Below are positions 36,201 through 47,300 of a stretch of DNA of 64,000 bases, in pieces; the stretch's first letter is position 1; every line of letters begins with the position of its first letter. The notes below the pieces were generated by a model, which was not told where the DNA came from, did not search any database, and saw only the letters and a list, made by a program, of their open reading frames with translations. Made by a program: the position numbers and the translations under genes. Origin of the DNA: Elysia crispata. Its lineage: Eukaryota > Mollusca > Gastropoda > Plakobranchidae. Where the stretch lies: the NCBI GenBank assembly GCA_033675545.1, contig JAWDGP010005048.1, forward strand, positions 132,501-196,500, written 5' to 3'.

Positions 36201-39200
36201 ACTAACACCCCAAATAAACCCATTGCTCTCTTCATCTGTCTATGGTAGTAGACTAACACCCCAAATAAACCCATTGCTCTCTTCATCTGTCTATGATAGT
36301 AGACTAACACCCCAAATAAACCCATTGCTCTCTTCATCTGTCTATGGTAGTAGACTAACACCCCAAATAAACCCATTGCTCTCTTCATCTGTCTATGGTA
36401 GTAGACTAACACCCCAAATAAACCCATTGCTCTCTTCATCTGTCTATGGTAGTAGACTAACACCCCAAATAAACCCATTGCTCTCTTCATCTGTCTATGA
36501 TAGTAGACTAACACCCCAAATAAACCCATTGCTCTCTTCATCTGTCTATGATAGTAGACTAACACCCCAAATAAACCCATTGCTCTCTTCATCTGTCTAT
36601 GATAGTAGACTAACACCCCAAATAAACCCATTGCTCTCTTCATCTGTCTATGGTAGTAGACTAACACCCCAAATAAACCCATTGCTCTCTTCATCTGTCT
36701 ATGGTAGTAGACTAACACCCCAAATAAACCCATTGCTCTCTTCATCTGTCTATGGTAGTAGACTAACACCCCAAATAAACCCATTGCTCTCTTCATCTGT
36801 CTATGATAGTAGACTAACACCCCAAATAAACCCATTGCTCTCTTCATCTGTCTATGGTAGTAGACTAACACCCCAAATAAACCCATTGCTCTCTTCATCT
36901 GTCTATGGTAGTAGACTAACACCCCAAATAAACCCATTGCTCTCTTCATCTGTCTATGATAGTAGACTAACACCCCAAATAAACCCATTGCTCTCTTCAT
37001 CTGTCTATGGTAGTAGACTAACACCCCAAATAAACCCATTGCTCTCTTCATCTGTCTATGATAGTAGACTAACACCCCAAATAAACCCATTGCTCTCTTC
37101 ATCTGTCTATGATAGTAGACTAACACCCCAAATAAACCCATTGCTCTCTTCATCTGTCTATGATAGTAGACTAACACCCCAAATAAACCCATTGCTCTCT
37201 TCATCTGTCTATGATAGTAGACTAACACCCCAAATAAACCCATTGCTCTCTTCATCTGTCTATGGTAGTAGACTAACACCCCAAATAAACCCATTGCTCT
37301 CTTCATCTGTCTATGATAGTAGACTAACACCCCAAATAAACCCATTGCTCTCTTCATCTGTCTATGGTAGTAGACTAACACCCCAAATAAACCCATTGCT
37401 CCCTTCATCTGTCTATGATAGTAGACTAACACCCCAAATAAACCCATTGCTCTCTTCATCTGTCTATGATAGTAGACTAACACCCCAAAAAAACCCATTG
37501 CTCTCTTCATCTGTCTATGATAGTAGACTAACACCCCAAATAAACCCATTGCTCTCTTCATCTGTCTATGGTAGTAGACTAACAAACCAAATAAACCCAT
37601 TGCTCCCTTCATCTGTCTATGGTAGTAGACTAACACCCCAAATAAACCCATTGCTCTCTTCATCTGTCTATGATAGTAGACTAACACCCCAAAAAAACCC
37701 ATTGCTCTCTTCATCTGTCTATGGTAGTAGACTAACACCCCAAATAAACCCATTGCTCTCTTCATCTGTCTATGGTAGTAGACTAACACCCCAAATAAAC
37801 CCATTGCTCTCTTCATCTGTCTATGATAGTAGACTAACACCCCAAATAAACCCATTGCTCTCTTCATCTGTCTATGATAGTAGACTAACACCCCAAATAA
37901 ACCCATTGCTCTCTTCATCTGTCTATGATAGTAGACTAACACCCCAAATAAACCCATTGCTCTCTTCATCTGTCTATGGTAGTAGACTAACACCCCAAAT
38001 AAACCCATTGCTCTCTTCATCTGTCTATGATAGTAGACTAACACCCCAAATAAACCCATTGCTCTCTTCATCTGTCTATGATAGTAGACTAACACCCCAA
38101 ATAAACCCATTGCTCTCTTCATCTGTCTATGGTAGTAGACTAACACCCCAAATAAACCCATTGCTCTCTTCATCTGTCTATGGTAGTAGACTAACACCCC
38201 AAATAAACCCATTGCTCTCTTCATCTGTCTATGGTAGTAGACTAACACCCCAAATAAACCCATTGCTCTCTTCATCTGTCTATGATAGTAGACTAACACC
38301 CCAAATAAACCCATTGCTCTCTTCATCTGTCTATGATAGTAGACTAACACCCCAAATAAACCCATTGCTCTCTTCATCTGTCTATGGTAGTAGACTAACA
38401 CCCCAAATAAACCCATTGCTCTCTTCATCTGTCTATGATAGTAGACTAACACCCCAAAAAAACCCATTGCTCTCTTCATCTGTCTATGGTAGTAGACTAA
38501 CACCCCAAATAAACCCATTGCTCTCTTCATCTGTCTATGGTAGTAGACTAACACCCCAAATAAACCCATTGCTCTCTTCATCTGTCTATGGTAGTAGACT
38601 AACACCCCAAATAAACCCATTGCTCTCTTCATCTGTCTATGGTAGTAGACTAACACCCCAAATAAACCCATTGCTCTCTTCATCTGTCTATGGTAGTAGA
38701 CTAACACCCCAAATAAACCCATTGCTCTCTTCATCTGTCTATGGTAGTAGACTAACACCCCAAATAAACCCATTGCTCTCTTCATCTGTCTATGATAGTA
38801 GACTAACACCCCAAATAAACCCATTGCTCTCTTCATCTGTCTATGGTAGTAGACTAACACCCCAAATAAACCCATTGCTCTCTTCATCTGTCTATGATAG
38901 TAGACTAACACCCCAAATAAACCCATTGCTCTCTTCATCTGTCTATGGTAGTAGACTAACACCCCAAATAAACCCATTGCTCTCTTCATCTGTCTATGGT
39001 AGTAGACTAACACCCCAAATAAACCCATTGCTCTCTTCATCTGTCTATGGTAGTAGACTAACACCCCAAATAAACCCATTGCTCTCTTCATCTGTCTATG
39101 GTAGTAGACTAACACCCCAAATAAACCCATTGCTCTCTTCATCTGTCTATGATAGTAGACTAACACCCCAAATAAACCCATTGCTCTCTTCATCTGTCTA

Positions 39201-40448
39201 TGATAGTAGACTAACACCCCAAATAAACCCATTGCTCTCTTCATCTGTCTATGGTAGTAGACTAACACCCCAAATAAACCCATTGCTCTCTTCATCTGTC
39301 TATGGTAGTAGACTAACACCCCAAATAAACCCATTGCTCTCTTCATCTGTCTATGGTAGTAGACTAACACCCCAAATAAACCCATTGCTCTCTTCATCTG
39401 TCTATGGTAGTAGACTAACACCCCAAATAAACCCATTGCTCTCTTCATCTGTCTATGGTAGTAGACTAACACCCCAAATAAACCCATTGCTCTCTTCATC
39501 TGTCTATGGTAGTAGACTAACACCCCAAATAAACCCATTGCTCTCTTCATCTGTCTATGGTAGTAGACTAACACCCCAAATAAACCCATTGCTCTCTTCA
39601 TCTGTCTATGGTAGTAGACTAACACCCCAAATAAACCCATTGCTCTCTTCATCTGTCTATGGTAGTAGACTAACACCCCAAATAAACCCATTGCTCTCTT
39701 CATCTGTCTATGGTAGTAGACTAACACCCCAAATAAACCCATTGCTCTCTTCATCTGTCTATGGTAGTAGACTAACAAACCAAATAAACCCATTGCTCCC
39801 TTCATCTGTCTATGGTAGTAGACTAACACCCCAAATAAACCCATTGCTCTCTTCATCTGTCTATGATAGTAGACTAACACCCCAAATAAACCCATTGCTC
39901 TCTTCATCTGTCTATGGTAGTAGACTAACACCCCAAATAAACCCATTGCTCTCTTCATCTGTCTATGGTAGTAGACTAACACCCCAAATAAACCCATTGC
40001 TCTCTTCATCTGTCTATGGTAGTAGACTAACACCCCAAATAAACCCATTGCTCTCTTCATCTGTCTATGATAGTAGACTAACACCCCAAAAAAACCCATT
40101 GCTCTCTTCATCTGTCTATGATAGTAGACTAACACCCCAAATAAACCCATTGCTCTCTTCATCTGTCTATGGTAGTAGACTAACACCCCAAATAAACCCA
40201 TTGCTCTCTTCATCTGTCTATGATAGTAGACTAACACCCCAAATAAACCCCTTGCTCCTTTCATCTGTCTATGGTAGTAGACTAACACCCCAAATAAACC
40301 CATTGCTCTCTTCATCTGTCTATGGTAGTAGACTAACACCCCAAATAAACCCATTGCTCCCTTCATCTGTCTATGGTAGTAGACTAACACCCCAAATAAA
40401 CCCATTGCTCCCTTCATCTGTCTATAATAATTGACTACCATCCCCAAT
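24241..40448. repeat. Giant 51-bp minisatellite, array B (about 317 units)
   Basis: The consensus begins 'cccattgctctcttcatctg', continues 'tctatggtagtagactaaca' and ends 'ccccaaataaa'. Units at the left end (to about 24500) keep the palindromic gatagttgactatc form. 24540-29800 is fairly regular; 30300-33800 is heterogeneous, with units ending 'aaattatcccgtt'; 33800-40400 is almost uniform. The commonest variants are tggtag/tgatag, gctctctt/gctccctt and aaataaac/aaaaaaac. Because 51 is 17 codons, one frame on each strand stays open (SSSVYGSRLTPQINPLL on plus, MKRAMGLFGVLVYYHRQ on minus), for 4.7 kb at 35744-40471. I regard these as repeat artefacts. Confidence 0.97.
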
Positions 40449-41121
40449 GCAGTAGCATTATCTTTATACAAAGTTTTCCATTCCCAGTTTTATTATTTGG
40501 CTAAGTTTTTCTCTTCATTTCCTAACAACCTAAGGTTAACGAATAAAAGTGAAAACTTAAAATGAAACAATATATGGCGATGTTTGTTTTTCCTAATTAA
40601 ATCCGGAATAACTTTAAATGTCAGCACTAAAACTTCATTTGTGATCCCAATTTTAAAATTCTAATTTCTACTTTCTCGCCACGAATGAAAAGTCCCAGTG
40701 AATACAAGACTCGTGTTAACAGTTATATTTCCAACAAGTAAATGGTAAAAATAGTTAAACCCATTTTATTTACAAAACTTCGCAATGCCAAATCCACTTC
40801 GAAGATTATAACAGACGTCATAAAATAACACTTGCAATTTTGGAGTAAAGAACATGTGAAGAAATACTTTTATTTGAAAAATAGAAAATTGGTCAAGAAA
40901 GTTTACATTAACAAAGAAACACCTGTCCGTTACTATCAAGAAACATTGCTCAAGACAAGCTTTCTTTGCGTTTGGTCTGTTACTGTCTATGTCCCTCTTA
41001 TAAAAGAAAAAATTTAACATGTCTTTAAATAGTGAACATATTTCAATTTTTTATGCATTAAAACAGTTTGCGTCATTTGAAGTATAAAACACAGACCAAG
41101 ATGTATTTCTTGTGCAAAATC

Positions 41122-41127
41122 TTTATT
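41122..41127 (-). other. PolyA signal of receptor G2
   Basis: TTTATT on plus is AATAAA on minus, about 50 bp past the G2 stop. It is conserved at the same place after G3 (58453-58458). Confidence 0.6.
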
Positions 41128-41177
41128 GTTTTAGCAGTTGAATTTAGCTTAGTTTTCACTTTAAAAACTGATACCTT

Positions 41178-42251
41178 TTATTTATCAAAGTCAGAAAAAA
41201 GAGAATGAAAAACAGATTTGTATTTGCTGTTGTAGTTGTAGTATACGAAGATGTTTATCGACGCGTTTATGTAGGCGCAAGTGTTGCTTATCTGACTAAA
41301 AATCCCAAACAAAAGTCCCAATTTTGTGAAGTCATCAAACTTCGGGTATATAAGACGAGTAGCTGAAAACATCACAAACGGTAGCTGGGACATGATGAAG
41401 ATAGAGCACACTAGGACCACAGATTTGACCACCTGCAGATCTTTAGTGGACATGCTCTGGGCAGCTGCTTTGTCTGATGCCTGCTCAGAAATTTGGGATC
41501 CTGTAATGGTGAAAGTTTTTCGTATCTTTGAAGACTGGTAGAGCTTGTAACTGAGAACAATAACACAAGCTATCATTGTCAGATAGTTGAACCAGATCAG
41601 GAAACCGCGGTTTAGAATATCGTTGATACGTGACATGGATGCTCTGTTTACGCTGGCCAGGTATAAAGCTGTAACATTTGTCCTCGGATCTGTTCGCGAC
41701 GTAATTCTGAAGATTGTCAACACTGGCAACCTTAGCGAAACAGCCAAAACAACTAGGAAAAACACCCATTTAATTGTTCTAGATTTCGTAAATACCAGCT
41801 TGAATTTAAGGGGCATGGCTACGCATGCGCAACGAATTACCCCGAGTGAGACTGCAACGAAAGCCGAGAGATCATACGCTGTGAACGCAGGCCAGTAAAG
41901 TAAAAACAACAGCAAGTACTTGTCGAACGGCCATGGAGAGGGCTTGACAAGGCTGTCAATCACATAACCACACACAGACGGTGAGATAAGAGCGAGAAAT
42001 GCAAGATCAGAGAATGACAGCGAGATCAGTAATATTGTCACGTTGTCCTTGGCCCCGGCCTTGAGAAACACGACAAGATTGGTAATGTTTGCGACAAAAC
42101 CAAACAGTATAATAGGAGGCCAAGTGTAAGATAATATTTCTAAAACCTTAATAAACTCCGCAACGTAAAGCATTGAGCTGGCAGTACTTGGTGCTTGCGT
42201 GGAGATAACAGTCAAAGAATTATTTAATACTGAACCAGCCATAGTCTGCAT
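41178..42251 (-). CDS. Receptor G2: rhodopsin-like GPCR, molluscan chemosensory-receptor type
   Basis: A single-exon frame of 357 residues starting MQTMAGSVLNNS, with seven hydrophobic helices and the same marks as G1: FGFVANITNLVVF, SLSFSDLAFL, IRCACVAMPLKF and NASINIFVYYNYNSKYK. It is about 95% identical by eye to G3, its segmental duplicate. From the TM4 border to TM6 it is almost the same as G1, although the N-terminal third and TM6-TM7 differ strongly. The start is set at MQTM because the 21-codon upstream extension open in G3 is out of frame here. The segment AAAQSMSTKDLQ through SATRLI corresponds to the 115-bp satellite unit nearby. Intact; the ligand is unknown. Confidence 0.88.
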   Translation of the reverse strand: MQTMAGSVLNNSLTVISTQAPSTASSMLYVAEFIKVLEILSYTWPPIILFGFVANITNLVVFLKAGAKDNVTILLISLSFSDLAFLALISPSVCGYVIDSLVKPSPWPFDKYLLLFLLYWPAFTAYDLSAFVAVSLGVIRCACVAMPLKFKLVFTKSRTIKWVFFLVVLAVSLRLPVLTIFRITSRTDPRTNVTALYLASVNRASMSRINDILNRGFLIWFNYLTMIACVIVLSYKLYQSSKIRKTFTITGSQISEQASDKAAAQSMSTKDLQVVKSVVLVCSIFIMSQLPFVMFSATRLIYPKFDDFTKLGLLFGIFSQISNTCAYINASINIFVYYNYNSKYKSVFHSLFSDFDK

Positions 42252-43349
42252 GACGTAAGAAACTGTTTTTCACTGTGTCTAAAGAGTGTCCGCGTCTTTC
42301 CTTTAGCGACATCAATGCCTTAATGCCAAGGAAACAAAACTTTGTCGTGTTAGTTTTGTAAAAACATGTTTCATTTCAGAGGACCTCATATGCTTGGATA
42401 CAAAGTGTAAAAGGTAATGTTAACAGATATTGAGAATACGAAGCTCTTTTGAATCTTTCCTACCCAATGTAACCAAAAAAAATTAACGTTAAGTAAATAG
42501 TCAGAGTGAACCTGTTAATAAAGCAAATGCCGAGACTAATTATCTTAGTACTGGCTCCTCTGTCTTACATACTAAATTATTAACACACTTTCAGCGCCTT
42601 CTTTCCTCTTCCTTTCTACCACCCCCCTCTTTTTTTTCTCATTCCTAAACGCATACAGGCTACAATTAATAAAATAATTAGTGTTTGTTCACGCTGGTTA
42701 AAAAGACAACTAAGTAAAATGTCATTGTTAGTCACATATCGATGAGAACAGTGCTGGCAAAACCAAGACCATGTTTGATGTAGATGAACCATAAAAATCA
42801 ATGTTAAATATAGTTCTTGTTAGCATTTAATGTTAGAAAACTGCTGTTAATTACCTATAGAAATATCTCGAACATGTTATTAAATTTGAACTTTTTGTAA
42901 CCCTGTACACTGTGCGAGACAAACAATGAAGAAACTCCAAACTTCTATCAATATCAATTTCCATAAGATTTTTTTCAAAGTTGGGGCAGCTTATTTAGAC
43001 AATATGAAGCAAGTCCAGGACTAATAACAATTATATAAGTTAGATTGTGAAAAAAATCATAACGATAATTATAAATATTGATTTTTTTTTTCAGTAAATG
43101 TGCGCCTTGTTAATTTTTGGTGAAAAATTACACTTTGTTGAAATTATAGATCTGTATTTTCCAGTCTTTGGATCTGACCTTATTAAAGATGTGATTAAGA
43201 AATTTATACAGTTATAAAACAGAAACATCCTGATTATGTGACTTAGAATATGTATCCTGTACCCCTATCATGCAGCAAGCGCTAATGAAGTAATGTAAGG
43301 ATCAATCAGCATCTAGCTAGAACTCTTGTAAAATGATCTACTGGAGTTT

Positions 43350-43350
<1 letters not shown>
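42252..43350. other. No gene seen upstream of G2
   Basis: AT-rich sequence repeated at 59582-60770 by the segmental duplication; no supported coding region. Confidence 0.6.
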
Positions 43351-43353
<3 letters not shown>

Positions 43354-43404
<51 letters not shown>

Positions 43405-43495
43405 TGAGAGAGAGAGTGAGTGACAGAGAGAGAGTGAGAGATAGGGATAGAGAGAGAGTGAGAGTGAGAGAGAGAGATAGAGAGAGAGTGAGGGT
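43354..43495. repeat. GA-rich microsatellite
   Basis: GA with GAGT interruptions; the shorter and purer equivalent in block 2 is at 60774-60832. Confidence 0.94.
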
Positions 43496-44340
43496 GAAAA
43501 CTGCTTGAAAACGAGCCCATCGCCTATTCTTGGTCTGTCTAGGTGAGTACACCCTCGTCCTGGACTAAAACATAAACTGTAACTAAACCTTAAGTCTAGA
43601 GTCAAGTATCAATAAAAGTCTTCTCAGACTAACTCATAGAGTTAACTAGCGTAGAAACAGACATTTTTGTATTAAAATATGTTAAGTTCCATTATTTTTT
43701 TTAGTTATTATCTTTAAAATAAAATGTTAAAAAAAACTTTATCTTTTACATGATTCAGAGCTTGAATTTAAATTTATCGTTGAATTTAGGACGGATTGTT
43801 TATGAAACACAAAAGAAATCACCTGGAAATCTATTTATCAAAATGCATGAGAGATTTGAATTCAGACTGAAAATCTATACTTTGCGATAAGAGATTAAAA
43901 CATGAACAATCCCACTGTAGCATAACACTTCTTACAATCAAAATATGACTAAAACAAGAAAAGCGCAAGTTGAAAGTGTTTTTATTCTATAAACTACAAC
44001 AATTTACAACAGAAACGAGGAAAAAAAAGCAGAGCATTAGGTGTTTTTGCCATGGCATCTTTCTCGCTCTCTGTGTCTCCGTCTCTCTGTCTCTCTGTCT
44101 CCCTGTCTCTGACTCTCTCTCTCTCTCTTTGTGTCTCTCTCCCTATTTTTTTTCTGTGCAACTTCAAATATTTTTGCTCTCTTTCACTTTCTGTAAAGCA
44201 ACTTTAATCTGTTACTAGCAACTACGATGGTATTTTCGATGGAACCGGCACCACAACATCAACGGCTCACACATCTATTTCTCTGTCTTTATCTCAATGT
44301 CTTTCTTTGTTTCACTCACTCTGTGCTAATATGTTTCTAT
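43496..44340. other. No gene; duplicated non-coding segment
   Basis: 43740-44060 is diverged from, but alignable with, 51170-51480 in the same orientation ('caatttacaacagaaacgag' in both), and matches 60840-61340 closely. A CT-rich tract lies at 44068-44145. Confidence 0.6.
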
Positions 44341-44354
44341 GTCTCTTCTTTATC

Positions 44355-47300
44355 TCATTGTTCTCTGCCTCAAGCTCTACCAGTCTTCAACGATACGAGA
44401 AAGTTTCGCCGTCACAGGACCCTAACCTTCTGAGCAGGCATCAGATAAAGCAGCTGCCCTGTCTATGTCAACTAAAGATCTGCAGGTGGTCAAATCTGTG
44501 GTCCTTGTGTGCTCTATCTTCATCATGTCCCAGCTACCGTTTGTGATGCTCTCAGCAACTCGTCTCATCAACCCAGAGTATGTCCACTAAAGATCTGCAG
44601 GTGGTCAAATCTGTGGTCCTAGTGTGCTCTATCTTCATCATGTCCTAGCTACCGTTTGTGATGCTCTCAGCAACTGGTCTCATCAACCCAGAGTATGTCC
44701 ACTAAAGATCTGCAGGTGGTCAAATCTGTGGTCCTTGTGTGCTCTATCTTCATCATGTCCCAGCTACCGTTTGTGATACTCTCAGCAACTCGTCTCATCA
44801 ACCCAGAGTATGTCCACTAAAGATCTGCAGGTGGTCAAATCTGTGGTCCTAGTGTGCTCTATCTTCATCATGTCTTAGTTATTGTTTGTGATACTCTCAG
44901 CAACTCGTCTCATCAACCCAGAGTATGTCCACTAAAGATCTGCAGGTGGTCAAATCTGTGGTCCTAGTGTGCTCTATCTTCATCATGTCCCAGCTACCGT
45001 TTGTGATGCTCTCAGCAACTCGTCTCATCAACCCAGAGTATGTCAACTAAAGATCTGCAGAGGGTCAAATCTGTGGTCCTAGTGTGCTCTATCTTCATCA
45101 TGTCCCAGCTACCGTTTGTGATGCTCTCAGCAACTCGTCTCATCAACCCAGAGTATGTCCACTAAAGATCTGCAGGTGGCCAAATCTGTGGTCCTAGTGT
45201 GCTCTATCTTCATCATGTCCCAGTTACCGTTTGTGATGCTCTCAGCAACTCGTCTCATCAACCCAGAGTATGTCCACTAAAGATCTGCAGGTGGCCAAAT
45301 CTGTGGTCCTAGTGTGCTCTATCTTCATCATGTCCCAGTTACCGTTTGTGATGCTCTCAGCAACTCGTCTCATCAACCCAGAGTATGTCCACTAAAGATC
45401 TGCAGGTGGTCAAATCTGTGGTCCTAGTGTGCTCTATCTTCATCATGTCCCAGTTACCGTTTGTGATGCTCTCAGCAACTCGTCTCATCAACCCAGAGTA
45501 TGTCCACTAAAGATCTGCAGGTGGTCAAATCTGTGGTCCTAGTGTGCTCTATCTTCATCATGTCCCAGTTACCGTTTGTGATGCTCTCAGCAACTCGTCT
45601 CATCAACCCAGAGTATGTCCACTAAAGATCTGCAGGTGGTCAAATCTGTGGTCCTAGTGTGCTCTATCTTCATCATGTCCCAGTTACCGTTTGTGATGCT
45701 CTCAGCAACTCGTCTCATCAACCCAGAGTATGTCCACTAAAGATCTGCAGGTGGCCAAATCTGTGGTCCTTGTGTGCTCTATCTTCATCATGTCCCAGTT
45801 ACCGTTTGTGATGCTCTCAGCAACTCGTCTCATCAACCCAGAGTATGTCCACTAAAGATCTGCAGGTGGTCAAATCTGTGGTCCTAGTGTGCTCTATCTT
45901 CATCATGTCCCAGCTACCGTTTGTGATGCTCTCAGCAACTCGTCTCATCAACCCAGAGTATGTCCACTAAAGATCTGCAGGTGGTCAAATCTGTTGTCCT
46001 AGTGTGCTCTACCTTCATCATGTCCCAGCTACCGTTTGTGATGCTCTCAGCAACTCGTATCATCAACCCAGAGTATGTCCACTAAAGATCTGCAGGTGGT
46101 CAAATCTGTGGTCCTAGTGTGCTCTATCTTCATCATGTCCCAGTTACCGTTTGTGATGCTCTCAGCAACTCGTCTCATCAACCCAGAGTATGTCCACTAA
46201 AGATCTGCAGGTGGTCAAATCTGTGGTCCTAGTGTGCTCTATCTTCATCATGTCCCAGTTACCGTTTGTGATGCTCTCAGCAACTCGTCTCATCAACCCA
46301 GAGTATGTCCACTAAAGATCTGTAGGTGGTCAAATCTGTGGTCCTTGTGTGCTCTATCTTCATCATGTCTTAGTTATTGTTTGTGATACTCTCAGCAACT
46401 CGTCTCATCAACCCAGAGTATGTCCACTAAAGATCTGCAGGTGGTCAAATCTGTGGTCCTAGTGTGCTCAATCTTCATCATGTCCCAGTTACCGTTTGTG
46501 ATGCTCTCAGTAACTCGTCTCATCAACCCACAGTATGTCCACTAAAGATCTGCAGGTGGTCAAATCTGTGGTCCTTGTGTGGTCTATCTTCATCATGTCC
46601 CAGTTACCGTTTGTGATGCTCTCAGCAACTCGTCTCATCAACCCAGAGTATGTCCACTAAAGATCTGTAGGTGGTCAAATCTGTGGTCCTTGTGTGCTCT
46701 ATCTTCATCATGTCCCAGTTACCGTTTGTGATGCTCTCAGCAACTCGTCTCATCAACCCAGAGTATGTCCACTAAAGATCTGCAGGTGGTCAAATCTGTG
46801 GTCCTAGTGTGCTCTATCTTCATCATGTCCCAGCTACCGTTTGTGATGCTCTCAGCAACTCGTCTCATCAACCCAGAGTATGTCAACTAAAGATCTGCAG
46901 GTGGTCAAATCTGTGGTCCTAGTGTGCTCTATCTTCATCATGTCCCAGTTACCGTTTGTGATGCTCTCAGCAACTCGTCTCATCAACCCAGAGTATGTCC
47001 ACTAAAGATCTGCAGGTGGTCAAATCTGTGGTCCTTGTGTGCTCTATCTTCATCATGTCCCAGTTACCGTTTGTGATGCTCTCAGCAACTCGTCTCATCA
47101 ACCCAGAGTATGTCCACTAAAGATCTGCAGGTGGTCAAATCTGTGGTCCTTGTGTGCTCTATCTTCATCATGTCCCAGTTACCGTTTGTGATGCTCTCAG
47201 CAACTCGTCTCATCAACCCAGAGTATGTCCACTAAAGATCTGCAGGTGGTCAAATCTGTGGTCCTAGTGTGCTCTATCTTCATCATGTCCCAGTTACCGT

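Noticed and set aside
24241-40448. CRISPR array
   Set aside because: Units are contiguous without unique spacers, and the genome is animal. The same holds for the other arrays.
35744-40471. Giant repetitive proteins of about 1575 (minus) and 1556 (plus) residues
   Set aside because: Both frames are open only because the unit is 51 bp without stops. Common variants mostly change amino acids, and similar frames break in the diverged parts of the array.
40766-41020. Small minus-strand frame (MLNFFFYKRDIDSN) also present at 58055-58351
   Set aside because: Kept in both blocks because of the recent duplication; the C-terminal ends differ by a frame change, and no domain is recognised.
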